Positions 8,687-16,900 of a stretch of DNA of 27,572 bases are shown here, piece by piece. The stretch is from Tranzscheliella williamsii (taxonomy: Eukaryota > Basidiomycota > Ustilaginomycetes > Ustilaginales > Ustilaginaceae), in NCBI GenBank assembly GCA_023212725.1, contig JALBYF010000116.1, positions 1-27,572 on the forward strand, read 5' to 3'. Numbering within the stretch: position 1 is the stretch's first letter; each line of letters starts with the position of its first letter. Under the pieces are notes generated by a model. That model was not told the DNA's origin, ran no database searches, and worked only from the letters and a program-made list of their open reading frames with translations. Position numbers and translations under genes: made by a program.

Positions 8687-10315
8687 TCAGAACGTGCCAT
8701 CGCCCGGGGTGTGGAGCCACTTGTTGAACATGGCGAGAGCGGCCTGGGGTTGGTCGTGCGGCACAAAGTGGCCGGCGTTGTCGACGATGAGGTAGGTGAG
8801 GTTGTCGTAGTTCTTGTACTCGCCGCCCTGGATGGTGCCGTGCTGGCCGAGGTACCACGGCGCCAGCGGCTCGTTGCGGAACTGCTTGCTGTGCGCCCAC
8901 GTGAGCGAGTGGTCGCTCCACTGGCGGTTGCCGTAGTAGTTGCAGATAAAGTCCCGCCGGCCGGAGTAGGTCAGGACGCGGATGCCCGACTGGAGCAGAT
9001 TGGAGACGGCCCAGGTGGACTCCCGCGCCCCGTCGCCCGTCTTGGCAAAGTTGGCGTATACATCGTCGGAGCAGCCTACAAAGACACCGTCGTGTTTGTC
9101 ACCGGGCCCTTTGCCGTCAACGCCGAGCGCAGTCTTTGTAGCCGCGTCGTTGAGGAAGGCTGCCACCCAGTCCTCCTCCTCATACTTGGGGCCGTGTTGC
9201 CAGTCGTAAGGCGACTTCTTGAGCGTGTCGTACGGCGCGGACAAGGCGCCTTCGCAGTAAACACTGGCAGCCTTGCAGGCCAGTGTATCGTCAGCCTTCC
9301 CTTTGCTGTTCTTCCTGTTGCACTTTTCGACCAAGGTGAGGCATGTCGGAATGCTGTCGTACATCTTCTTACACGTCTTTTTGGGCAGTAGTGGTTTCTC
9401 AGCGCCAGACAGGTCTGTGCACGTGTACTCGACGTAGGCCGGGAACTGGTCTTTGGGGCTGGTGATGCCGTTACCGATGAGGACACTGGCGAGCGGCAAA
9501 GGCTTCAGACCGTATTCAGGATGGTCGGCGATCTCCTTGTTGTCCTCAAGGATCTGGTTGGCCAGAAGAGGAATGTAGCGACCGGCATAGCTCTCTCCAG
9601 CAATATGGAACGATGGAAAGGCCTTTGAATCGCCCTTGAAGATCTCCTTTCCCACGTGGAGAGAGAGGAGATGGAGGAAGGCCGAGGCATCCTTTGCAGC
9701 CGACTCGGCAGAGTAGACGCGGGCTGGCGGCTTGTCAGTGCGAGACTTGTTGGCCCAGTCTACGTACGAGTATCCTACGCCGACAGGCTGGTCCAAGAAA
9801 ATGAGGGTCGCGTTCGAGTTCCAAGCCCAGGGGTTGCGTTCGGTGCCAGGCTTACCATTCCGGTAGGCAGGGTTGGCCGCGTTGCAAGGACCAAGTTCCA
9901 TAAGAAGGCCAGTGAAGGACGAGCAGCCTGGGCCGCCGTTCAGCCACAGTACGACCGGGTCCGTTTTCGGATCATTGCGCGACTCGAAGGCCCAAAAGTA
10001 AAAGTGTTCTATGGCGCCATCACTCTTGCCATCCTTGTCTCGTCTCGATGCCGAGAAGCGGGATCCGTGGCTTGAAGGATCATGCTCCCCAAGGCGATCA
10101 ACATCAACGTCAAGGTAGCCCGAATAGGATTTTACGGTCGAATCGCACAAAGAGGACGGAGGGCTGACCACGCGCAGGCTGTGCGCTGGTAGGCTGGGAT
10201 GATCCAGCACAGCAGCGCGCGCGTCGGTCGCCTGCTTCAGCGCGAATGGAATCTGCGCTGCGTCTACAGCGCCGGCTACAGCTGCTATGGCAGCGAAGAA
10301 GAATCGCGCTTTCAT
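8687..10315 (-). CDS. Serine carboxypeptidase (S10, carboxypeptidase Y-like)
   Basis: Single exon, 542 aa. It removes C-terminal residues from peptides at acid pH; the yeast relative acts in the vacuole. Residues 1-20 are a signal peptide (KARFFFAAIAAVAGAVDA). The S10 signatures are complete: oxyanion region LNGGPGCSS at 125-133, nucleophile S242 in GESYAG, D455 in GRRDFICN and H516 in DNAGHFVPHD. ESRNDPKTDPVVLWLNGG and the paired-cysteine region (C315, C325, C332, C347, C354) match the carboxypeptidase Y branch. Two things differ from the yeast enzyme as I recall it. The propeptide before the YSGYLDV strand is only about 35 residues. A charged insertion of about 28 residues (74-101) splits GYLDV from HFYFWAF. 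Vacuolar versus secreted location cannot be settled. It is transcribed divergently from HIS4 over a 424-base promoter. Confidence 0.95.
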   Translation of the reverse strand: MKARFFFAAIAAVAGAVDAAQIPFALKQATDARAAVLDHPSLPAHSLRVVSPPSSLCDSTVKSYSGYLDVDVDRLGEHDPSSHGSRFSASRRDKDGKSDGAIEHFYFWAFESRNDPKTDPVVLWLNGGPGCSSFTGLLMELGPCNAANPAYRNGKPGTERNPWAWNSNATLIFLDQPVGVGYSYVDWANKSRTDKPPARVYSAESAAKDASAFLHLLSLHVGKEIFKGDSKAFPSFHIAGESYAGRYIPLLANQILEDNKEIADHPEYGLKPLPLASVLIGNGITSPKDQFPAYVEYTCTDLSGAEKPLLPKKTCKKMYDSIPTCLTLVEKCNRKNSKGKADDTLACKAASVYCEGALSAPYDTLKKSPYDWQHGPKYEEEDWVAAFLNDAATKTALGVDGKGPGDKHDGVFVGCSDDVYANFAKTGDGARESTWAVSNLLQSGIRVLTYSGRRDFICNYYGNRQWSDHSLTWAHSKQFRNEPLAPWYLGQHGTIQGGEYKNYDNLTYLIVDNAGHFVPHDQPQAALAMFNKWLHTPGDGTF

Positions 10316-10739
10316 CCTGAGTCGGCAATAGCAGTAGTTGCTGTGATGGAAGGAAGCGGTGCTCGCCTCGCCTTTGCTGAGTTATACGCCAGTAATCGGC
10401 TCACAGCCGCCCTAACTGGCATCGTTCACTGCAACCCGCTAAAACCGTGCACGCCCAACACCCAGTTCAAGCCCGATATAAGGGAGCATGCTGTGGTCAT
10501 CGGGACCCGATTAATCGAATTTACTGCAAATGACTGCAGGTTGAGATATCTTGTGAGTGTGAGTCACCATGCTGATGTTAGATTTGTGTCGCTATGAAGG
10601 CATGAAAGAGTTAGAAGATCCGCAAAAGACAGAGTAACGTCGCTGCAGTTGATAGCCGTGAGTGAGTCTGATCCACCACCACCATCTCATCCTCTCAAGC
10701 CCCTCAGCCCTTTTTAGTTTCCCGGGTCCGTCACTCGAA
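10316..10739. other. Divergent promoter of carboxypeptidase and HIS4
   Basis: This 424-base stretch has no gene. It holds a TATAAG box-like site at 10477-10482, a Gcn4-type TGAGTCA at 10560-10566, a TGAGTCT near-match around 10663, and a CT-rich leader at about 10671-10725 in front of HIS4. Only the Gcn4-type site carries a specific prediction. Confidence 0.55.
10560..10566 (+). promoter_or_regulatory. Gcn4/CPC1-type general amino acid control element
   Basis: A perfect TGAGTCA lies 174 bases before the HIS4 ATG. TGASTCA is the established target of the bZIP activator Gcn4 (Cpc1 in filamentous fungi), and HIS4 is its textbook target in yeast. A near-copy, TGAGTCT, lies closer to the gene at about 10663. 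Use in this organism is inference from site and gene together. Confidence 0.6.
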
Positions 10740-13436
10740 ATGCAGCAGCTTACAACTCCCCTCTTGCCGCTGCTCGATGCGGCAGGAGTTAAGGACTCGG
10801 CGCTGCTTGCCGCCGTTGCTCGAATTGCTCCTGTCCTGTCGACGCAAGATCTCATTTCGTCTCTTCCAGCGAATCTCGCCTACTTTGTATTAGCCAGCCC
10901 TGATTTGACTTACGAAGCTGCAGCAGACCTCCTCGATGCGGGAGCGGAGGCTATCGTCACTGCTGACACAGAACTCATCGGCCAGTTCGATGCGTCCATT
11001 GCTAGCGCCAGGTTCATCTACCTCTCCGCCTCCGGTGCTCCTCCCGCTCCCGAGCTACTAAGCAAGGTCGCCGGAGTGGTCATCACTCTCCCAACTGCAT
11101 CGGCCATTACTGCTTCCTCCGATCTTATTACAAAAGTCGCTGATGGTCTCAACACCAAGACTTCCGGCAAGGCTTTATTCGTGCTGGCCACTTCAGGAGT
11201 ACCGACTGTGGATGATGTCAAGTCTGTCTCCTCGTTTACCGCCTCTCTCATAGCCCCTTCCTCGGTTATCTCGGTCGCAGACGAGGGAAAGCCAGCGGAG
11301 GGGAAGCTCGATATTGTGGATGCTTTCCTGGCTCCACTTCGCTCGGACCGCACCGATGGTCTCTTTGCCACCACTGTTGTTTCCTCTGCATGCTCTACCT
11401 CCCTCGGCCTTGTCTACTCTTCACCTTTATCGATCCGGAAAAGCATCATCACTGGTTCAGCCCACTACCAATCTCGCAACCGTGGATTGTGGCACAAAGG
11501 CGAGTCTAGCGGCGCCACTCAGCAGGTAGTTAGCATTCGACAAGACTGCGATTCCGATGCCGTTCAGTTCGCCGTTCGACAGTCCCGCGGCACCTCTGCC
11601 AGCGGATTTTGCCACCTCGAGAACCGAGAAGGCTGCTTCTCGTCATCGACGGGCCTCACTAAGCTTGAGGCAACCCTTAAGGAGAGGAAGCAGTCTGCAC
11701 CAACCGGAAGCTACACCGCTCGCCTTTTCAACGACCCTTCCTTGCTCGGTGCGAAATTGAGGGAAGAAGCGGCTGAACTGGCGGATGCCAAGAATGAGGA
11801 CAAGAAGCACGTCGCCTTTGAAGCTGCTGATCTTATCTACTTTGCACTCGCCAAGTGCGTTTCCGCCGGCATTGGCATTGAAGAGATTGAAGCTTCTCTC
11901 GATGCCAAGTCCAAGAAGATCTCCCGCAGGAAGGGGGATGCGAAACCCGCTTTCGCCGCCCAGCAGGCCGCTGCCGATAACAAGGCCGCCCCTGTCAAGG
12001 CTCCATCCCAGCCCGTTCTGAAGGATGCCGATGCTCCTATCAAGATCCAGTCCTACCGCTATGAGGAGTTGTCAGCTACGCAACGTAAGGAGCTCCTGAA
12101 AAGGCCTGCGCTCAAGACCGAACAGGTCATGGAGATTTGCAAGCCCATTATGCGATCCGTCAAGGAGCGTGGAGACGCTGCGTTGCTGGAGCTCACCGAG
12201 AAGTTCGACAAGGCCAAGCTCTCTTCTCCGGTCAAGTTGCCTCCTTTCGTTACTGACGAGGTCATGGCCAAGATCAAGCCCGAAGTCAAAGTCGCTATTG
12301 ATATCGCCTACGATAACATCTGGAAGTTCCACAAGGCACAGAAAACCACCTATGGCAACAAGAAGGCGGGCTCGGCCGCGACGCCGGGCGACGTTGGCAG
12401 CTTGGAGGACGTCGAAGATGGCGTGCTGGAAGTAGAGACCATGCCTGGTGTTGTCTGCCGACGATTTGCCCGGCCCATCGAGTCGGTCGGCCTCTACGTG
12501 CCCGGCGGTTCGGCGGTCTTGCCATCCACGGCGCTCATGCTTGGTGTTCCGGCTCAGGTGGCGCGTTGTCCCACTGTCATCATTGCCACGCCTCCGCGCC
12601 CCGATGGCTCCATCTCGGCTGAGGTGCTCTACTGCGCCTCAAAGGTTAATGCCAGCGCTATTCTCTGTGCAGGCGGTGCGCAGGCAGTGGCGGCGCTCGC
12701 CTACGGTACCGAAACCTGCCCGAAGGTGGACAAGATTGTCGGGCCGGGCAACCAGTTTGTGACGGCGGCCAAGATGCTGGTGCAGAACGAGACGGACGCG
12801 ATCGTCAGTATCGACATGCCTGCCGGGCCTTCGGAAGTGCTTGTGGTTGCTGATGCGAGTGCCGACCCGGCGTTTGTTGCTAGCGATTTGCTGAGCCAGG
12901 CCGAGCATGGGCCGGACTCGCAGGTGGTGCTGGTGGGTATTGCGTTGAGCGATGCCGAGCTGCAGGCGATCGAGGACGAGGTGGACCGGCAGGCGCGCGC
13001 CTTGCCGCGCGTCGACGTCGTGCGCCAGGCCATCGACAAGAGCGTCACCGTGATCGTGCCGGACCGCGCCACGGCGCTGGCGTGGAGCAACGCATATGCG
13101 CCCGAGCATCTCATCCTGCAAACCCGCGCCCCCCAAGAACTCGTCGCACTCGTCCAAAACGCCGGCTCGGTCTTCGTCGGCGCCTGGTCCCCCGAATCCT
13201 GCGGCGACTACATGAGCGGCACCAACCACTCGCTCCCCACCGCCGCCTATGCAAAGTCCTACTCGGGCGTCAACGTAGCCACCTTCGAAAAGTGCATCAC
13301 CAGCCAGAGCCTCACCCAGCGCGGCCTCCAGGGCTTCGGCCAAAACGTCATCGACCTCGCCATGTGCGAAGGCCTCCAGGCCCACGCCATGGCCGTACAG
13401 ATCCGCCTCGACAAAATCGCCTCCACCGCACAGTGA
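10740..13436 (+). CDS. HIS4: Trifunctional histidine biosynthesis protein
   Basis: Single exon, 898 aa. The first ATG in frame is 10740; the frame extends upstream only to a GTG. The enzyme carries steps 2, 3 and 10 of histidine synthesis in the cytosol. Residues 1-225 are the divergent N-terminal region typical of fungal His4. Residues about 226-300 are phosphoribosyl-AMP cyclohydrolase, with RGLWHKGESSG, metal site D269-C270-D271 and C291-H292. Residues about 307-395 are phosphoribosyl-ATP pyrophosphohydrolase, with LREEAAELADA and EAADLIYFAL. An Ala/Pro/Lys linker spans 398-432. Residues about 440-890 are histidinol dehydrogenase: ESVGLYVPGGSAVLPSTALM, IVGPGNQFV, IDMPAGPSEVLV, the zinc/catalytic LLSQAEHG (Q720, H723), NAYAPEHLIL and SGTNHSLPTAAYA. 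All three active sites look intact. Yeast His4 is about 800 aa; the extra length lies mainly in the N-terminal region and the linker. Confidence 0.97.
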   Translation: MQQLTTPLLPLLDAAGVKDSALLAAVARIAPVLSTQDLISSLPANLAYFVLASPDLTYEAAADLLDAGAEAIVTADTELIGQFDASIASARFIYLSASGAPPAPELLSKVAGVVITLPTASAITASSDLITKVADGLNTKTSGKALFVLATSGVPTVDDVKSVSSFTASLIAPSSVISVADEGKPAEGKLDIVDAFLAPLRSDRTDGLFATTVVSSACSTSLGLVYSSPLSIRKSIITGSAHYQSRNRGLWHKGESSGATQQVVSIRQDCDSDAVQFAVRQSRGTSASGFCHLENREGCFSSSTGLTKLEATLKERKQSAPTGSYTARLFNDPSLLGAKLREEAAELADAKNEDKKHVAFEAADLIYFALAKCVSAGIGIEEIEASLDAKSKKISRRKGDAKPAFAAQQAAADNKAAPVKAPSQPVLKDADAPIKIQSYRYEELSATQRKELLKRPALKTEQVMEICKPIMRSVKERGDAALLELTEKFDKAKLSSPVKLPPFVTDEVMAKIKPEVKVAIDIAYDNIWKFHKAQKTTYGNKKAGSAATPGDVGSLEDVEDGVLEVETMPGVVCRRFARPIESVGLYVPGGSAVLPSTALMLGVPAQVARCPTVIIATPPRPDGSISAEVLYCASKVNASAILCAGGAQAVAALAYGTETCPKVDKIVGPGNQFVTAAKMLVQNETDAIVSIDMPAGPSEVLVVADASADPAFVASDLLSQAEHGPDSQVVLVGIALSDAELQAIEDEVDRQARALPRVDVVRQAIDKSVTVIVPDRATALAWSNAYAPEHLILQTRAPQELVALVQNAGSVFVGAWSPESCGDYMSGTNHSLPTAAYAKSYSGVNVATFEKCITSQSLTQRGLQGFGQNVIDLAMCEGLQAHAMAVQIRLDKIASTAQ

Positions 13437-13988
13437 TCCCGGCCGGCGCTTCCATCCCTCGCCCCGCACCCTTCCCCTTGTCATGCCTGCTCTCGACCCC
13501 CGCTGTATGACCTCCAGTAGACAGATAAGGCCGCTTTTCATCAATCAGGTTTCCCGTCCTGCTGCTTTCAATCGGCCCTGTTCCGCACATTCGAGAAGGT
13601 AGATCAAAGAAAAAGTAGGCCAGGGCGGTCGAGGTCTTGGGGTATGATAGAGATTGCAGGAGAATGACGAGCGAAAGCAAGCGGGAAAGCAGGAACGATG
13701 CATGTGTGGGTACATTGCGCAGATAACAAAATGAGCGTTTCCCGGGGGACCTATTCGGTCGACCTGACTTGGGAGGGAATGTAGAAAGTGAGGACAGATT
13801 CGGCGAGGCGGAGATAGTGGGCGGCATTTGCTAGTATAGATAGAAAGAGCTGCGCAAGGTGCTGAAGGAGAGCGCGTTATGGCTTGAGCAGGGCCGCTTC
13901 AAGGGCACCGAGAGCGGCCATAGTGATTTAAACCGGGGAGCTGGGGTATAATGCAGAACTACGATCATTGACATGCGAATCCAGCCTC
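13437..13988. other. Convergent 3' intergenic region
   Basis: This 552-base stretch separates the 3' ends of HIS4 and the YANK-type kinase. The minus-strand open frame that runs from 13827 into HIS4 has no recognisable feature. I see nothing else in it. Confidence 0.5.
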
Positions 13989-15584
13989 TCATGCAAATCC
14001 AGCCTTTTCGTTATACTGTGTCGAGGATTTGCGGGCGCTGTCCTGAACTTCCGGCGGGGATGAATACTGCGCCTGCGGTTGGTACTGGTACTGGTGCTGT
14101 GCGCGCCCAGCAAAGTCGGCGGGCTGGTACGGTTGCTGCTGTTGCTGCTGCTCTAACGAAGTTTCGTGCTGCTGAGAGAGGGGTGTTGGATGATACTGGT
14201 TCGGCTGTGATGTTGAGCTACCAACCGGTGCTGGAGGCGGAAATGAGCCATATGATTGCGCAGCCATCATGTCTTTCTCGGTGAATTTTTCGGACGGTGA
14301 TGCTGTGCGTAAAGGTCCTCCTCCATTAGGCGATAGAGGGCCCCCTGGCGGCACTGCTCCTGAAGCAGTTGCAGATCCTGGCGGGGCCATCTCCGACAGT
14401 GGCTGATCTTGAAGGGTGTGAGTCAAGGAAGAGATTTGTGATGATCCGCTTTGGTCCGCACCAGCAACTGTCAGGCCTTGCGGGATGCGACTGCCTTTAA
14501 AGTATGACTTTCGACGCTGTTTGAGATGGTCAAAGGGCAAAAAGTGCTCTTCCATTTGGCGAACCTCAGGAGGGAGCGAAGTGAGATCTGCATTGCCGCT
14601 GCGCTTCTTAGCTTTAAGCGGGTTGTCTTCCAGGAGAAGCTCTTCCAGCTCGTGCGTTGCATCAAAGTTGGCCTTTTTAGAATCCGGTTCGAACGGCGGC
14701 GTGGCCTGCTTGGCTTCCATGGCAGACCAGTCGATGTTAGCAAACCAAGGATGGGCCTTGAACTCTTGGATGCCTTCGCGGCATCCAAGGCGCTTGCGAG
14801 GGTCACGTTCAAGCAGCGACTTGATGCAGCTGACGGTGGGTTGACTGACGAGGCTTTCAACGTTTTCAGGGAAGGTGCATCGATCATTCAGGATGGAGTG
14901 AGTTAAAGCGGAGTTTGTCTTGCCTCGGAAAGGTCGTCTACCGAACAAGAGTTCGTAGGCAACGACGCCTAATGACCACCAATCAACGGAGGAGAGGTAA
15001 CCTCGCTTTGTAAGTATCTCGGGCGCCATGTAGGCCATGGAACCTGCAATGCTGGTTAATGGCCGACGCGGGGTGAAATGAACAGCGATGTTGAAGTCGG
15101 TAAGATGTGCGTGACCCTTTTCATCGAGTAAAACGTTGTCGGGCTTAAGATCGCGATGCACGATCTGAAGGCGGTGCAGATAGTCGAGGCCGAGGGCGAG
15201 CTCGGCGACATAAAAGCGAACGACTTGTTCACTCATGTTGCCTGTACGATCCAGGTGGAAGCGCAAGTCACCTCCGAGCATTAGGTCTAGGACCATGAAC
15301 ATGTTTTCGTCGTCCTGAAAGGCATAGCGCAGGTTACAGACGAAAGGAGACTCGATCTCTTCGAGCAGCCTCCGCTCCTGGATGATGTTGGAGACAGCCT
15401 TCATCTTGATGCATTTGGCTTTGTTGATGTATTTCAGTGCGTAGAGATCCTTGGTCTGTTTGTGCTGGACCACGCGCACCTTTCCAAAAGCACCTTTACC
15501 CACTGCCCGCAGGAGATAGAAGTGGTAGAGGTCAACGGGCCCTTCGAAGTCGATCACTTCCGGTTTGCAACAAAGCGCTCCCAT
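13989..15584 (-). CDS. YANK/STK32-type serine/threonine kinase, acylated N-terminus
   Basis: Single exon, 531 aa; start codon context is ACACCATGG. The protein begins MGALCCKPE: Gly2 is a myristoylation site and Cys5/Cys6 are likely palmitoylation sites, predicting membrane attachment. The kinase domain spans about 23-281, with Gly loop GKGAFG (29-34), catalytic Lys51 in YALK, HRD at 143-145 (IVHRDLKPDN), DFN at 163-165 instead of DFG (LTDFNIA), and APE at 187-189. DFN, SIAGSMAYMAPE and the post-kinase FEPDSKKANFDATHELEELLLED with following PLKAKKR match the AGC-related YANK (STK32) family closely. The metal-binding Asp is kept, so activity is expected. The C-terminal 200 residues are disordered, Pro/Gln-rich, with a Gln run near residue 480. 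Substrates of this family are poorly known; a signalling role at the plasma membrane is inference. It is divergent from the uL23m gene. Confidence 0.92.
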   Translation of the reverse strand: MGALCCKPEVIDFEGPVDLYHFYLLRAVGKGAFGKVRVVQHKQTKDLYALKYINKAKCIKMKAVSNIIQERRLLEEIESPFVCNLRYAFQDDENMFMVLDLMLGGDLRFHLDRTGNMSEQVVRFYVAELALGLDYLHRLQIVHRDLKPDNVLLDEKGHAHLTDFNIAVHFTPRRPLTSIAGSMAYMAPEILTKRGYLSSVDWWSLGVVAYELLFGRRPFRGKTNSALTHSILNDRCTFPENVESLVSQPTVSCIKSLLERDPRKRLGCREGIQEFKAHPWFANIDWSAMEAKQATPPFEPDSKKANFDATHELEELLLEDNPLKAKKRSGNADLTSLPPEVRQMEEHFLPFDHLKQRRKSYFKGSRIPQGLTVAGADQSGSSQISSLTHTLQDQPLSEMAPPGSATASGAVPPGGPLSPNGGGPLRTASPSEKFTEKDMMAAQSYGSFPPPAPVGSSTSQPNQYHPTPLSQQHETSLEQQQQQQPYQPADFAGRAQHQYQYQPQAQYSSPPEVQDSARKSSTQYNEKAGFA

Positions 15585-15588
15585 GGTG

Positions 15589-15598
15589 TTGACGTCAA
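15589..15598. promoter_or_regulatory. CRE palindrome beside kinase start codon
   Basis: TTGACGTCAA, a perfect 10-bp palindrome containing the full TGACGTCA cAMP-response-type site, lies 5-14 bases before the kinase ATG. Its position inside the transcribed leader makes a conventional promoter role uncertain. Confidence 0.3.
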
Positions 15599-16751
15599 AC
15601 GATATACGCCGAGCAAGCCGAGCGATAGAAGTATGTTGAGTGGGAAAAGCAGGCGGCCTTTAGGCTTGAGGACGGCTCATGGAACTTTCCTTAGCAAAGT
15701 ATGTAGACTGCTGAACGTGTGCGACACTGTGATGCGGCGAGGATGGTCTAGAATGGAGGGATGGCGAGCCACCTGAGGGCATTGAATGATGTATAGAACA
15801 AGTGAACGGCTGCGGGTGCACGTGCGAAGACCGAGCGGAACGTCGGACGCGAGGGGGCGATCCTGGTTGTTGAAGCACGTAAGACCACTGTATTGTGGAA
15901 AGCGGGTGCGCAGAGGCGGGCGGTGTGGATGAAGACGGGGTGAACGAGAAGGAGAGGTCGGGATGAAGAGAAGAAGAGGAGACGGAGGAGGCAGAAGGCC
16001 CTACTGAGCAGCGAAGCGAATGCTAGAAGCGCCTGTGTTCGGGCTGACAGCGGCGTTGGTATCGGCAAGGCGTAGGCCGATTCGGCAGGTGTGGGGCAGG
16101 GGCAGGACAGCGAGGAGATGGATGAGGGAGATCAGCGAAGAAAGGGTCAAGCACACATTCCAACGCACGAGGCTGATCCATTCACTATTCATCAACGATG
16201 GAGGATTTCCGCCCTCAAAACCGAATTACAAGCAGACAGACGGCTTGCTGTTGCTGTTGCGGTGACAGAAACCCAACCGAATTGAAACTTGAAGATCATT
16301 CATATACGAAGCAGCGCAACGTAGTCGCAAGAGACACACGTATCTACAAATACCGATCCTGCCTAGTTACTGCTCAAAGCCAAGCGGAAAAATCAGGCTC
16401 AAATGCGAATTCAGATTTGTATCCGGTATGTACGAACGCCTCGCGAATTCATTTTACTTCATGCAGCACAGCAGCATGGTGATAGATGAACAAGGAAGGT
16501 GCTGCCCAAGGCATCAATTCTGTGGGTGAATGTGTGCACCGCGCGGTGGCCTTGGTTATGGTTACTTATGCTCTCTGGGCTGAACAAGGACATCTTCACA
16601 AACGGGAACAGGTTCAACCTTTCGTCTGTTTGGGCGGTATTGCCCTGTGTGACGCAAATACGGTATACGTTGTTCTAGCGATGTCTTCAACGACGGCCTT
16701 ACTAAAATCTAACATGACCGCTTTCGCGCGAGACAAGGTGAACGAAATCTA

Positions 16752-16759
16752 TCACGTGA
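16752..16759. promoter_or_regulatory. TCACGTGA E-box palindrome upstream of uL23m
   Basis: A perfect 8-bp palindrome lies 142 bases before the uL23m ATG. This is the core recognised by Cbf1-type bHLH proteins, which in several fungi act at ribosomal and respiratory genes. The link here is inference. Confidence 0.4.
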
Positions 16760-16900
16760 CGACACCAACTGGCAGGCTCGAAAAAATGGCAAAGGATGCG
16801 AAGAAAGGTGAGGAGAAGGCGCATGCTGCCGTCTTGGTGCACGTAATATCGCCAGTCATTTGGCCATCATCGTCTTCCTTTTCGATCATCAGAGTTGACG

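Larger units (their letters stand above)
15585..16900. other. Divergent intergenic region with long leaders
   Basis: This 1.3-kb stretch separates the kinase and uL23m starts. On the minus strand, 15961-15998 is a nearly pure CT tract, which may mark the kinase transcription start and imply a leader of about 380 bases. TCACGTGA lies at 16752-16759. Only small open frames are present: a hydrophobic 63-codon minus-strand one (16001-16192) and a plus-strand one from 16486 running into uL23m in another frame. Neither has support as a gene. Confidence 0.5.

Noticed and set aside
8711..9391. 226-codon plus-strand open frame opposite the carboxypeptidase
   Set aside because: Antisense shadow of catalytic motifs; composition is atypical for a protein.
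10662..10739. 26-codon upstream extension of HIS4 in frame
   Set aside because: Begins at GTG and includes a His run in the CT/CA-rich leader; the ATG at 10740 is the first proper start.
12639..13544. 301-codon minus-strand open frame opposite HIS4
   Set aside because: Lies antisense to the conserved histidinol dehydrogenase domain and has no recognisable domain.
15748..16068. 106-codon hydrophobic minus-strand open frame
   Set aside because: Starts with TTG, has no internal ATG, and overlaps the CT-rich tract.
16001..16192. 63-codon hydrophobic minus-strand open frame
   Set aside because: Has an ATG and a membrane-like stretch, but no homology clue, no splice context, and lies in the probable leader or promoter of the kinase.
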